Origin: Tatumella terrea
GTDB taxonomy: Bacteria > Pseudomonadota > Gammaproteobacteria > Enterobacterales > Enterobacteriaceae
DNA length: 64,000 nucleotides
Reading direction: 5' to 3'
Assembly: GCF_039523755.1 (NCBI RefSeq)
Contig: NZ_BAAAFX010000006.1
Coordinates: forward strand, 372,001 to 436,000
The notes under the pieces are model-generated. The model had not been told where the DNA came from, did not search any database, and saw only the letters and a program-made list of their open reading frames with translations. Shown here piece by piece: positions 1 to 9,167 of the stretch (within the stretch, counting starts at the first letter, position 1; the number at the start of each line of letters is the position of its first letter). A program made the translations under genes and the position numbers.

Positions 1-1
1 T

Positions 2-739
2 TTTTTCGGCAATGGTTTGGCCGGAGTCATCGGTATTTTGATCGTTTTATTGGGTGTCAGTCGGCGACGCGATCCTCAAATGACACCCGGCTCAGACCCG
101 GCAGCCCCTGAAAAAGTGATCGGGGGGCCGGTATGGCAGGTATTAAAAGCGCGGCCCTGGCTACTGGTTTTCGGCGTTTTGTGCACTTTTCTCTGGTTTA
201 CCTTAAATCAGATGACGATAACCACCCCGCTTTTTCTGGCCCATCGTTATGGTGAGAACGGTCCCTTGTTATTTGGTCAGCTGATGACCTTTGCCAGTCT
301 ACTGGTGGTGATTATCACTCCGGTGCTGATAAGAATGACCCGGAATACATGCGAAATAAAAAGCCTTGCGGTTGCCGGTATTCTGTTTGCCGCAGGCTAC
401 TTACTCGTCATGTTATTTAGCCCGATCGCGATGCAGTTTGTGGCATGGTTTTTCCTCTCTGCAGGTGAAGTGTTGCTGTTAACGAAAGAAGGCGTGTATT
501 TAGCTAATCAATCCCCGGTGAGTCATCGCGGGCGTATAAACAGCATAATGACGACGATGCGGAGTTTAGGATTGATGCCTGCCTGCATTCTGATGGGGGC
601 CTGCATTCAATATTTCGGATATATTGCGACCTGGTGGGTGATCATCATCATTGCTCTGATTACAGCGGCGGCTTTACTTCTGTTGTCATATCATCAAAAA
701 CAATCCGGATCTGCCGGTTCGCCGGAAGATGTTAATTAA
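2..739 (+). CDS. MFS transporter, C-terminal part (5' end outside window)
   Basis: The reading frame is open from the first base and contains no convincing start with a ribosome site, so the gene begins to the left of the window. The visible residues form about six hydrophobic segments separated by short charged loops, with a long hydrophilic linker near the beginning (a run rich in Arg, Asp, Pro and Gln) that looks like the central cytoplasmic loop of a 12-helix major facilitator protein. What remains is therefore roughly the C-terminal half. The last residues are polar and end 253 bp before the M20 amidohydrolase, which is on the same strand. The substrate cannot be told from this half; a sugar/proton symporter or efflux protein would both fit. 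Confidence 0.75.
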   Translation, partial: FFGNGLAGVIGILIVLLGVSRRRDPQMTPGSDPAAPEKVIGGPVWQVLKARPWLLVFGVLCTFLWFTLNQMTITTPLFLAHRYGENGPLLFGQLMTFASLLVVIITPVLIRMTRNTCEIKSLAVAGILFAAGYLLVMLFSPIAMQFVAWFFLSAGEVLLLTKEGVYLANQSPVSHRGRINSIMTTMRSLGLMPACILMGACIQYFGYIATWWVIIIIALITAAALLLLSYHQKQSGSAGSPEDVN

Positions 740-992
740 CCGGAATACGGTGATGTCATCAGTAATACCGGCCTCGCTGAGTAACCTTGAAATTACTGCG
801 GATGAGGGTCGGAAATATCCTGCCCTCTGTCATAGGTTTTTCATCTGACGACGCGTGGCTCATCTGTCGGTAGCTGGATAAATTTTCTGATCCGCCCCCC
901 CTCAGACTGACAAATTGTTCTTACGTTTTTATCGTGGACTGTTATTGTGAACCGGACAGAAAAACAGAAAGATCATTCTAAGAGAGAGCACA

Positions 993-2168
993 ATGTCTGA
1001 AAATATCATCCCGGGAATCAAAGCGTACGAAGACGAAATGGTGGCCATACGCCGTCATCTCCATGCACATCCGGAACTGAGCCTGCAGGAATTTGCCACC
1101 AGCCAGTTTGTGGCAGATAAACTCAGCGAATGGGGTTATCAGGTTACCCGGGAAATAGGGAAAACGGGGCTGGTGGGAACGCTGAAAAAAGGGACTTCCG
1201 ATAAGGCCATAGGGTTACGTGCGGATATGGATGCGCTGCCAATCCATGAAACCACGGGGCTAAGTTATGCCAGTACCCGGCCGGGCGTGATGCATGCCTG
1301 CGGACATGACGGTCATACGACGATTTTACTCTCGGCCGCCCGGTACCTGGCCAGTGCGGAATGTGAGTTCAATGGCACCGTTCATCTGATCTTTCAGCCG
1401 GCAGAAGAGGCCATCGGCGGTGCAGATTTAATGATCCGCGACGGACTGTTCAGTCGTTTCCCCTGCGATGCGGTCTATGCGCTGCATAACCGCCCGGGTT
1501 TACCGGCGGGGAAACTGGGGTTCTATGCCGGTCACTTTATGGCGTCTGCTGACACGGTAAAAATTATCCTGACCGGCAAAGGTGGTCACGGTGCTCATCC
1601 GGCAGGGACCATTGACCCGATCGTGGTGGCGGCATCACTGGTGATGTCGTTACAGACAATTGTGTCACGTAACGTTACCCCGGGAGAGACGGCGATTGTC
1701 ACGGTCGGTACCCTGCATGCCGGCATTGCCTCCAACGTGATCCCGGAAACTGCCGAAATGGAACTGACGGTCAGGGCGATGAAGCCCGAAATCCGCGACC
1801 TGCTGATCCAACGGATACACACCCTGGCCACCTCAACGGCGCAAAGTTTCGGGGCGACGGCGACGGTGGAAGTCTATGAGTCCTATCCGGTGCTGACCAA
1901 CAGTGAAAAAGAGACGGCAGACGCCCGGGCATTAGCCATTGAAGTTTTCGGTCCGCAGGCGGTGGAAGAGTCTATCCGGCCTTCCACCGGCAGTGAGGAT
2001 TTTTCGTTTATGCTGGAAAAACGGCCCGGCACTTATTTCCTGCTGGGGAATGACGGGGAAGAGAAACAAGGGTGCTTTTTGCATAATTCCGGCTACGACT
2101 TTAATGACGGGATCATCTCTGTAGGGGCCACGTTCTTTGTCAGCCTGGTTCGTCAGCACTGCCGGTAA
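993..2168 (+). CDS. M20 family amidohydrolase (hippurate hydrolase-like)
   Basis: 391-residue cytosolic metallopeptidase-fold amidohydrolase of the M20D/hippuricase group, which removes acyl groups from N-acyl amino acids or related amides. The metal site is complete: His-Ala-Cys-Gly-His at residues 101-105 (Cys103, His105), Glu-Glu at 138-139, His165 in an HN pair, and a final His in FLHN near the C-terminus. The dimerisation lid lies between (about 185-300). An AGAGAG stretch 5-10 bases before the ATG supports the start. The gene is clearly paralogous to the M20 enzyme at 11676-12806. Its upstream region (841-870) resembles that of the aminotransferase pseudogene at 12.9 kb, suggesting shared control. 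The true substrate is unknown. Confidence 0.9.
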   Translation: MSENIIPGIKAYEDEMVAIRRHLHAHPELSLQEFATSQFVADKLSEWGYQVTREIGKTGLVGTLKKGTSDKAIGLRADMDALPIHETTGLSYASTRPGVMHACGHDGHTTILLSAARYLASAECEFNGTVHLIFQPAEEAIGGADLMIRDGLFSRFPCDAVYALHNRPGLPAGKLGFYAGHFMASADTVKIILTGKGGHGAHPAGTIDPIVVAASLVMSLQTIVSRNVTPGETAIVTVGTLHAGIASNVIPETAEMELTVRAMKPEIRDLLIQRIHTLATSTAQSFGATATVEVYESYPVLTNSEKETADARALAIEVFGPQAVEESIRPSTGSEDFSFMLEKRPGTYFLLGNDGEEKQGCFLHNSGYDFNDGIISVGATFFVSLVRQHCR

Positions 2169-2192
2169 TACCTCCGGGAACGGGAACGGGCA

Positions 2193-2224
2193 CTGGCCAG
2201 CCACCGTTTCGTGTGGCCGGCCAG
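2193..2224. terminator. Hairpin between convergent genes
   Basis: Twelve-base arms (2193-2204 and 2213-2224) pair with a single mismatch around an 8-base loop. The hairpin sits exactly between the convergent M20 amidohydrolase and the amino-acid binding protein, so it could serve both. There is no long T-tract on either strand. Confidence 0.5.
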
Positions 2225-2229
2225 GACTA

Positions 2230-3006
2230 TTACATTTTCGGGTAGACGCTGAACGTAAAGTATTTCTTCTCGATACGCTGATACTCCCCATTGCTATGGA
2301 TTGCAGCGATGGCATTATTAATCAGTGTCATGCGCTGAGTATCCCCTTTGCGAAGCCCGACACCGGAACCTGTGCCGAAAAAGGTTTTATCATCAGGCTG
2401 TGCGCTGACGATGAAGTCTTTTCCCTGCGGGGTGTTCAGAAAACCGGTATCTGCCGTGACGGCATCGGTCAGGGTGCCGTCCAGCCGGCCGGCCAGCAGG
2501 TCAGGGTAGATCTGCCCCTGGTTCGGGTAAGAGACCACCTGTACGCCTGCCGGAGCCCATTTCGCCTTCGCCCAGGCCTCCTGGGTGGTGCCCTGGGCGA
2601 CACCGATAGTTTTACCTTTCAGGCTTGCCAGGTTATCGGTGATATTGCTGCCTTTAGCGACCACCAGGGCGTTAGGCGTGTGGTAAATCATGTCAGAAAA
2701 CGCGATTTCTTTTTCACGTTTTTCGGTCCTCGACATTGATGACAGAATAGCATCAAATTTGCGGGCCTTCAGGGCCGGGATCAGTCCATCAAAACCCAGC
2801 TCGGTCCATTCACATTTTACTTTCGCCTGCTGGCAGATAGCATTCCCCACATCGATATCAAAACCCTGTAATGCGCCGTCTGCCGATTTAAATTCGAAGG
2901 GCGGGAACGTCGGGTCCACACCAAAACGTAAAACTTCTTCAGCGTGCGCCGTGCTGCCGGCACAATAAAGCGCGGCAAGACACAATCCGGATATAATTTT
3001 TCTCAT
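2230..3006 (-). CDS. Periplasmic polar amino-acid binding protein of an ABC importer (ArgT/HisJ-like)
   Basis: 258 residues with a typical Sec signal peptide (MRKIISG, hydrophobic core, cleavage near Ala-His-Ala at about 20-22), followed by a two-lobe class-3 solute-binding domain. Family features are visible: a PTFPPFEF segment that forms the aromatic lid, SSMSRTEKR as the carboxylate-binding loop, and GVAQGTT plus LTDAVTAD in the second lobe. It matches lysine/arginine/ornithine or histidine binding proteins in length and order. No permease or ATPase genes adjoin it, so it is an orphan binding protein that must borrow a membrane complex encoded elsewhere. It is convergent with the M20 hydrolase, and both may serve recovery of amino acids. 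Confidence 0.88.
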   Translation of the reverse strand: MRKIISGLCLAALYCAGSTAHAEEVLRFGVDPTFPPFEFKSADGALQGFDIDVGNAICQQAKVKCEWTELGFDGLIPALKARKFDAILSSMSRTEKREKEIAFSDMIYHTPNALVVAKGSNITDNLASLKGKTIGVAQGTTQEAWAKAKWAPAGVQVVSYPNQGQIYPDLLAGRLDGTLTDAVTADTGFLNTPQGKDFIVSAQPDDKTFFGTGSGVGLRKGDTQRMTLINNAIAAIHSNGEYQRIEKKYFTFSVYPKM

Positions 3007-3946
3007 GGTTTTCTGTTTCCCTGTGTAATGGAGACGTATAAATTATCAGCGTCCTGATCCCGTCACCGGACCGGTGCTCTTTCGTTATACCTCATATCGT
3101 TATACCGCGTAGTGTCTGTCCATAACGACAACCTCTCTGAGAGTAATTCAATCCCGGGGATTGGACAAATAATACTTTTTCGAAAGATTTTTGGTGAAAT
3201 TTAACCGTGGTATTCAGGATTCATGGATAAGAAAAACTTATTTCAGGCGCGGGTTTATGTGCCTCGGAAATAACGTTGTGCAGCGGTTACTCATAGTTTC
3301 GCGGCCCGGCATCTGAAAGAGAAATATATCCAGACAACATTTTATTAAACGTGGTCAGCCTGAATGACTGCCAGCCCTGGCTAACGCGTTATTTATTCCG
3401 GAGAGGTTAATAACGGTTTCACGGCCCGATGATCGAAAAGAGAAAACTGTCCGGAGTCACAGACCGGGGGTTATTAAGCGCGATCAGCCTGAATGACTGC
3501 CAGCCCTGGCTAACGCGGTATTTGTTCCGGAGAGGTTAATAACGGTTTTATGACCCGATGATCGAAAAGAGAAAGCTGTCCGGAGTCACAGACCGGGGGT
3601 TATTAAGCGCAATCAGCCTGAATGACTGCCAGCTATCACTGCCGTGTTGATAATTACCGCGTTTAAGTAACAGGGCAAAGTGGTGCTGTACCCGGAAGAT
3701 TGACTGACGGTTCGGTCAACAGGATGTCACCGTGCGTCACTCCGCGGCCCGGCACCGTTATCTGTTCGCGCCAACGGTATAAAGACAGTGTTACTGCGGT
3801 ATAGGGAGACGCTATACAGACCGTAAACCCCATACCCGGGATACCGGCAAACCCGGCGCGGAGTATTACGCCCCGGGTACGGCACCGGAATAGCGGGCCG
3901 TATAAGCTGCTGTCAGCGGGTGATAAAGAGAGCTTCCCTGATCCGG
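3007..3946. other. Gene-free region upstream of the binding protein
   Basis: About 940 bases without a credible gene. The part next to 3006 must carry the promoter of the binding-protein gene. The middle (about 3292-3632) is a 129-bp tandem repeat described separately. The segment 3660-3940 is open on the minus strand for 107 codons, but that reading is Arg/Gly/Pro-rich and resembles no family, so it is not called. Confidence 0.6.
3292..3632. repeat. 129-bp tandem repeat, about 2.7 copies
   Basis: The phrase CAGCCTGAATGACTGCCAG recurs at 3356, 3485 and 3614, exactly 129 bases apart. The last two full periods are almost identical (cggagaggttaataacgg, cccgatgatcgaaaagagaa, ccggagtcacagaccggggg), while the first copy has diverged in its left half. 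The period is divisible by three, but every frame is closed by stops, so the array appears noncoding. Repeats with no spacer and unit this long are not a CRISPR. Confidence 0.9.
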
Positions 3947-3979
3947 ACTCCACGCGGAGCCAATCTGTCCGCGTGGAGT
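3947..3979 (-). terminator. Terminator-like hairpin after the cytochrome c gene
   Basis: Perfect 12-base arms (3947-3958 and 3968-3979) around a 9-base loop lie 18 bases beyond the stop of the reverse cytochrome c gene. The T-tract is weak, so the call rests on the strong stem and the position. Confidence 0.6.
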
Positions 3980-3996
3980 TCGTCACAGACTCTGGC

Positions 3997-5352
3997 TTAC
4001 CGCTGCCGGCGACGTGACTTCAGTATCCCGCCGCCGATCACCAGCACAATAACCACCACCAGCAGGGCGATCATCCCGCCTTTCGCGATCGCCAGTAACG
4101 GGGAAGGCGCCCCCCCGTTACGCAGTGTGTTTACCCGTTCCGGCGTGGTCCGGACGCCGGCATCCCCGTCATTTTTAAATAAATAATTCACCAGTGTTGC
4201 CACTTGCTGATCATTCATGACCGTTCTGAAGGCCGGCATGGCTTGTCCGCTGGCGGGCGTTAATCCGTCGAGGATCGCCATCACCGCATTATCCGCGACG
4301 GGGCGGCGAAAGGCGGCATTATTGTACAGCGCCGGTAGTCCGTGACTGCCCTGACCAGACACCTGATGACAGGTGGAGCAATGTTCCGCATACAGTCGGG
4401 CGCCTTGCGATGCGCTCCCGTTCATCAGTCCGACATCAGAGATCAATGGCCGCGTGGCAGCAAGGCGTCCCGGGGGCGCATTGGCAGACTGCGGCTTCAC
4501 TCCTTGCAGATAAGTGACGATCGCATGAATATCGGCGGCGGATAATTTGCTGAAACTCTTATCAATGGCTTCCAGCATCGGGCCACCGGCCTGCGACCCG
4601 GTTGGCGAGCGTCCGGTCTGCAGGTAGCTGGCAATATCACCGGCTGACCACTGACCGATCCCGGCCTGTTTATCGGGGGTGATATTGGGGGCATACCAGG
4701 TGCCCAGCGATGCCCCTGCCAGTGCCTGACCGGACTGTTCAGCCATCAGGAAATTCCTGGGGGTATGGCAGGTTGAGCAGTGTGCCAGCCCCTGAACCAG
4801 GTAGGCTCCACGGTTCCATTCGGCAGAGTGACCTGCATCGGCCACAAAGGGCGCTGCCCGGGCATACAGACTATCCCACACCGCCATAGAGAACCGGAGA
4901 TTAAACGGAAAAGGCAGGGCGGTTGTCTGTGGACGGACGTCAACCGGCGCAACGCCCTGCATAAAATAGGTATACAGTGCTTTCATGTCACCGTCGGTGA
5001 TCACCGCATAGGAGGTATAAGGCATTGCCGGATAGAGACGAGCCCCGTCGCGGCGTATTCCCTGGCGGACCGCCCGTTCAAAGTCGGTCAGTGAATACCG
5101 GCCGATACCGGCCGTCTCCGAAGGGGTGATATTGGTACTGATAATGTTACCTATCGGGGTGTTAATCGCCAGACCGCCGGCAAAAGGTTTACCTCCCGGG
5201 GCGGTGTGGCAGGCGGCACAGTCCCCGGCGACCGCGAGGTATTCTCCCTGTTTTACCAGAGCCTGACCGTCGTTATCCGCCGCACCGGCGGGTTGCCCGA
5301 ACAGGATCCCGCTCAGTGCGGCGGCAATACTCAGAGAAAGCAATTTTTTCAT
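3997..5352 (-). CDS. Tri-heme cytochrome c subunit of a membrane-bound FAD dehydrogenase
   Basis: 451 residues. A Sec signal peptide (about 1-24, ending Ala-Gly-Ala) sends it to the periplasm. Three c-type heme motifs follow: CAACH at 45-49, CSTCH at 192-196 and CSTCH at 325-329. A C-terminal hydrophobic helix (about 420-443) capped by SRRRQR anchors it in the inner membrane. This is the layout of the cytochrome subunits of gluconate, 2-ketogluconate, sorbitol and fructose dehydrogenases, which pass electrons from the flavoprotein to ubiquinone. It is the last gene of an operon ordered small subunit, flavoprotein, cytochrome c, with 11 bases between it and the flavoprotein gene. A homologous cytochrome lies at 46470-47957. 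Confidence 0.93.
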   Translation of the reverse strand: MKKLLSLSIAAALSGILFGQPAGAADNDGQALVKQGEYLAVAGDCAACHTAPGGKPFAGGLAINTPIGNIISTNITPSETAGIGRYSLTDFERAVRQGIRRDGARLYPAMPYTSYAVITDGDMKALYTYFMQGVAPVDVRPQTTALPFPFNLRFSMAVWDSLYARAAPFVADAGHSAEWNRGAYLVQGLAHCSTCHTPRNFLMAEQSGQALAGASLGTWYAPNITPDKQAGIGQWSAGDIASYLQTGRSPTGSQAGGPMLEAIDKSFSKLSAADIHAIVTYLQGVKPQSANAPPGRLAATRPLISDVGLMNGSASQGARLYAEHCSTCHQVSGQGSHGLPALYNNAAFRRPVADNAVMAILDGLTPASGQAMPAFRTVMNDQQVATLVNYLFKNDGDAGVRTTPERVNTLRNGGAPSPLLAIAKGGMIALLVVVIVLVIGGGILKSRRRQR

Positions 5353-5363
5353 CGGAGCCTCCC

Positions 5364-6968
5364 TTAAATTTTGCCGAGAATCGCGTCTGCGGTACGTAAC
5401 CCCAGCGCACAGGCGGTGAGTGTCGAATTGGCGGTGGCGACGGTCGGCATCACCCCGGTAGAGACCATATAAAGATTGTCATACTCCCAGGCCCTGCCGA
5501 CCGGGTTGGTAACCGATGTCCGTTCATCGCTACCCATCGCCAGCGTGCCGGTAATGTGCTGGTTATTGCTATAGACCCCGGGCGCGGAATAACGCACATT
5601 AGTGGCCCCCAGCATGGCGGCGATATCCGCATATACCGCCAGCGAGTGCTGCATACCTTTATGCACATAATCATCGAAGGAATAGGAAAAAGCCGGCACG
5701 GGCAGGCCGAGGGCATCCTTTTTGCGGGTACTGAGCAGAGTACGGTTTTTCGGATCCGGCAACTGTTCCAGCACATTTTTAATACTCAGTTCATGGGAGG
5801 CGCGGTAAGTGATCGCGTTGTCCAGTGCTGCACCGGTCAGCCCCTCCCTGATAGCCCCGGCGGTGACACCGGCCACCCGGGACGAGTTAGAAATATCGAT
5901 ACGGAAAGCCGCAGAGTCGGTACGGAAGGCCCCGTCACGCAGTTGCTGGATAGATGACGGGCTCATCGGACCGCGGCCCGGCCACAGAGGCTCATCCACA
6001 TAAAATGTTGCCGAATTGGAGGGGTGATCCATCAGATGACGGCCGAGCTGATCGTTGTTGTTACACAACCCGTTAGGATTGCGGGCGTCTGCCGATAACA
6101 TCAGAATACGCGGGGTTTCGATAGCGTTCGCCGCCAGCACAAACACTTCGGCCTCAACCCGATGTGAAACCTTATCCCAATCGTAATAGTGCAGTGCGGT
6201 AATCTTCCCTTTATCGTTATGCTCCAGTTTGTACACCACGGCATGGGTTTTCAGTGTCACTCCGGCCATTTCAGCCGCCGCCGCGGCGATCCCGCCATGG
6301 TATTGGGCATCGATCGGGCAGATGGGCATACAGTTATTATTACCACAACACTGCGGCCGGCCGTCATAAGGGACGGAATTACGGCCGGTGGTATTCGTCA
6401 GCACTTCATACTTAGGGGCCAGTCGTGCTATGACCCGCTGCTCCAGATAAGAAGGTGTCACCCCCTCCATAGGATAAGGATGTGTGCGCGGTGAATATTT
6501 CGCCATTGCTGCCGGCCCGGAGACGCCCCACAGCAATTCCGCCTCGTAATAATAGGGCTCCAGATCCTGATAACTGATAGGCCAGTCACGGCCCACCCCG
6601 TATTGAGATTTAATGCGGAAATCATTCGGCACTAAGCGCCAGGCCTGGGCAGCCCAGTGCCAGCTGGTTCCCCCGACGACGCGCAGATATTCCGGTTTAT
6701 AGTCCTCCGGCCCGGTTTGATCCAGATAGCCATTATCCTGCGGTTTGTAATCGGGAAACGGGGCGATTTCTGAATTCGGGTAGGGGGCGACAAGGTCATC
6801 CTTACGGGCGGAATGACGAAAGTTAGTGACAATCTGGTCGCGCTGGATACGTGGCCCGGCTTCCAGCATCAGTACCTGCCGGCCGGCGAGGGCCAGTTTT
6901 CTTGCGGTCAGTGCCCCGACAACACCGGAGCCGACAACAACAACATCGGTTGAAAGAGTTTCAGACAT
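5364..6968 (-). CDS. GMC-family FAD dehydrogenase subunit (gluconate/2-ketogluconate/sorbitol type)
   Basis: 534-residue catalytic flavoprotein. The N-terminal dinucleotide fold shows GSGVVG at 13-18 and an acidic LMLEAGPR end of strand two (33-40). The GGTSWHWAA signature (99-107) is the FAD-contacting segment of this branch. A cysteine-rich stretch CCGNNNCMPICP at 207-218 is typical of the heterotrimeric members, where structural work places an iron-sulfur cluster. The C-terminal catalytic pair is visible as NQHITGTLAMG (His) and NSTLTA (Asn). There is no own signal peptide; the protein is presumably exported with the Tat-signal small subunit encoded just upstream. The oxidised sugar (gluconate, 2-ketogluconate, sorbitol) cannot be fixed from sequence. 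Confidence 0.92.
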   Translation of the reverse strand: MSETLSTDVVVVGSGVVGALTARKLALAGRQVLMLEAGPRIQRDQIVTNFRHSARKDDLVAPYPNSEIAPFPDYKPQDNGYLDQTGPEDYKPEYLRVVGGTSWHWAAQAWRLVPNDFRIKSQYGVGRDWPISYQDLEPYYYEAELLWGVSGPAAMAKYSPRTHPYPMEGVTPSYLEQRVIARLAPKYEVLTNTTGRNSVPYDGRPQCCGNNNCMPICPIDAQYHGGIAAAAAEMAGVTLKTHAVVYKLEHNDKGKITALHYYDWDKVSHRVEAEVFVLAANAIETPRILMLSADARNPNGLCNNNDQLGRHLMDHPSNSATFYVDEPLWPGRGPMSPSSIQQLRDGAFRTDSAAFRIDISNSSRVAGVTAGAIREGLTGAALDNAITYRASHELSIKNVLEQLPDPKNRTLLSTRKKDALGLPVPAFSYSFDDYVHKGMQHSLAVYADIAAMLGATNVRYSAPGVYSNNQHITGTLAMGSDERTSVTNPVGRAWEYDNLYMVSTGVMPTVATANSTLTACALGLRTADAILGKI

Positions 6969-7016
6969 GCTCAGTTCTCTGTTTAATCAGAAGAGGACGC
7001 GGCGAAAGAGGCAGCG

Positions 7017-7517
7017 TCAAAAAGGTTTGGCCGCCCAGCTGCCATACGTACCGTAGGCGTAGGTCGGCGGATTCAGGACGGGGGCGACATCCTGATTGGC
7101 CAGTGCGCTGGTATAAGCCACACAAATTGCCCGGGCGCCGCTACCGGCAATCCCCAGGTACCAGCCGGTCAGAATGAGTGCCGGCAATCCGGCGAGGTCG
7201 CTGACCTGACTGTTTGCCGGTAACCGGCGGCTGATCTCTGCCGCCGGAACAGAATTGCGGGTGATCCACTGATTCAGCCGGCTAAGTTGTTGCGGAAAAT
7301 CAGCATCGGTTTTCACAAATGCATCAAACAGTGCCGTACCGAAATCGTCAGGCAGGGTATTTCGCCCGGTCAGATACCGGGAAATAAGCGCAAAATCATC
7401 ATTCACAGGACCGGCTGCGTACGCCGGTAACATCCCCGCGGGCAATAATGCAGTGGCGGCCAGTGCGCCCATACCCTGTAACATTCGCCGTCGCGACAGA
7501 TGTGCTAAAAATTCCAT
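7017..7517 (-). CDS. Small subunit of the dehydrogenase complex, Tat-exported (FAD-SLDH small subunit family)
   Basis: 166 residues starting with a twin-arginine signal: LSRRRMLQG at 8-16, then a hydrophobic stretch ending at PAYA. The mature part has the family pattern SRYLTGRNTLPDDFGTALFD and a LNQWITRN helix, and ends with PTYAYG..GSWAAKPF. In the sorbitol/fructose dehydrogenases this subunit stabilises the flavoprotein and carries it across the membrane folded. First gene of the reverse operon; 48 bases separate it from the flavoprotein gene. A longer homologue lies at 45758-46345, but there the next gene is the cytochrome, so the two operons differ in gene order. Confidence 0.88.
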   Translation of the reverse strand: MEFLAHLSRRRMLQGMGALAATALLPAGMLPAYAAGPVNDDFALISRYLTGRNTLPDDFGTALFDAFVKTDADFPQQLSRLNQWITRNSVPAAEISRRLPANSQVSDLAGLPALILTGWYLGIAGSGARAICVAYTSALANQDVAPVLNPPTYAYGTYGSWAAKPF

Positions 7518-8259
7518 GATCAGGACCCCTGAGTCAGCTAAGGTTAAATATTAAAATAATTAATGTTGTGGTATTTATCAGTGGGCTAATAATTCCCACG
7601 CAAATAGTCACCATTAAAAGTATAAGCACCCCGGAGGCGTGAGGTTATTATTTTGTTAACACAGTAGCCGTCCTGACAGGTCCGGATGAGAATGGATACC
7701 ATCCTGCAGGGAGAGAACATTGCCGGGAAAAAAAACTTCCGGGGAATTATCTGATAAAAATAAGAGAGTTAATCTGACAGGTGTCATGGGTGTCTTCCGC
7801 TACCATAACGGGGAGACAGCACCGCAAGCAGTTAATAAAAATGTTACATTTCATTGCCGAGCCGGTCATGACAGTGGGATTGACCGTCTGGTAATCGCTG
7901 GAAAAACTTCATGCCGACGGTATATCAGGACGTTAACGTTAACACTCCTGTTTGTTATTTATAAATTAAACTTAACAATATATGCGGGATATTGATGCGA
8001 AGGGTACCAGCGCCGGGCGCCTGTGGTAAGGAAATTCTGTGCTAAGTGCAGGCTGGCCCTGCGGCGGACACAGAAACGGAGCCAGGATGACAAGATGATA
8101 GCCGGCAGGCGATGGCGCAGATTCAACCGCAACACATTCTGTCACAGAAGGCAGATAGCAGATGATTCAACTCCGCCAGAGAATGACCAACGGGCTGCAC
8201 GCGACTACAAATTCAGCGGTACCCGGCAGCAGATAAATTGTAAATATTGAGGAACAGTA
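7518..8259. other. Gene-free region between the dehydrogenase operon and the GIY-YIG gene
   Basis: About 740 bases. The AT-rich part next to 7517 (7530-7620) must hold the promoter of the reverse dehydrogenase operon; it includes an inverted repeat GTGGG/CCCAC and the 14-mer TATTTATCAGTGGG (7572-7585), also found before the gene at 43025. The rest has only short open frames (7720-7995, 8023-8250) with no family resemblance. Confidence 0.55.
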
Positions 8260-9093
8260 TTGAAACTTTTCGACTATCTGAAAATGGTCATTCCGGATCT
8301 GACCCCCGACAACAGTAAAGTACATCTTGCGCAACTGAATGATTATAAAGAGGACCCTCTGGTTAAATTCCGTGAAGGGACTTTCGATGCCTGGCAATGC
8401 TGGCAGAAGCGCTTAGAGTTTAGCCGCAGATATGTCGTCTCACTGATCCGTGTACCGGGAACCGGGACCTGGTTGTTTGCGGGCGTATTCCTGCAGATCG
8501 GTCATTCTGAAAAACAGGCCTGTCCGGACCGTGAAGAACAGTATTATCAGTACCGTCTGCAAATTGTTCCCGCGGGTGAGGAATATGCGGGAAGAATGTA
8601 TATCAGTTTCAGGAACACAGCCCGCAACTTTATTCGTCGTGGTGACAGTATTGGTAACGATCTGATCGTCAATGAAATCTCTCCGGTACGTCTGACCTTC
8701 GGTGAATTCCCCGGTTACCGGAATGTGATCTTGGATATGAACAGTATCGGTGCAATCCTCCGCCTTAATCTGCAATCCTGGCGTACTGCACTCTCTGTGG
8801 TTAAAGGCATCTATGTATTAACCGACAGGGACGAGGGAAAGCTCTACATAGGGCAAGCCGGAGGAAGCGAAGGGATTTGGGGCAGGTGGAAAGACTATTT
8901 TGATTCCGGGCATGGCGGGAATGTCGGGCTTAAGGAAACATTCGGGCCACGTGATGAACAGCGCCTGCAGAATATCACCTTTGCAATCCTGGAAGTACTC
9001 GATCCTAATGCTGAAGACGGCGAAATCAATCGTCGCGAAACGCACTGGAAACAGATCCTGTTATCGCGGGAGTTTGGCCATAACCGTAATTAA
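8260..9093 (+). CDS. GIY-YIG nuclease domain protein
   Basis: 277 residues. The C-terminal third (about 185-260) is a GIY-YIG nuclease domain: KGIYVLTD for the GIY strand, KLYIGQAGG for the YIG strand with the following basic helix (GIWGRWKDYF), and an RRETHWKQILL helix supplying the catalytic Glu. The N-terminal 180 residues are a globular domain that I do not recognise. The start is TTG with GAGGA placed 7 bases before it; an ATG 24 bases further in is the alternative. GIY-YIG domains occur in repair, homing and restriction proteins. There is no partner gene here, so the role is open. The gene ends just before the beheaded oxidase at 9.15 kb, and may have arrived with the event that cut that gene. 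Confidence 0.75.
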   Translation: MKLFDYLKMVIPDLTPDNSKVHLAQLNDYKEDPLVKFREGTFDAWQCWQKRLEFSRRYVVSLIRVPGTGTWLFAGVFLQIGHSEKQACPDREEQYYQYRLQIVPAGEEYAGRMYISFRNTARNFIRRGDSIGNDLIVNEISPVRLTFGEFPGYRNVILDMNSIGAILRLNLQSWRTALSVVKGIYVLTDRDEGKLYIGQAGGSEGIWGRWKDYFDSGHGGNVGLKETFGPRDEQRLQNITFAILEVLDPNAEDGEINRRETHWKQILLSREFGHNRN

Positions 9094-9167
9094 GCGGGTG
9101 AAGATAGTTTACTGAGTATTCAACCTATCCTGGCACCTGTGCCTGAGGCTAACGCAGGTCATGCCTA

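Noticed and set aside
3663..3986. Open frame of 107 codons on the minus strand between repeat and cytochrome gene
   Set aside because: It covers the terminator hairpin of the cytochrome gene, has no ribosome site and resembles no family.
7720..7995. 91-codon frame before the GIY-YIG gene
   Set aside because: No family resemblance, weak ribosome site, ends in an AT-rich low-complexity tail.
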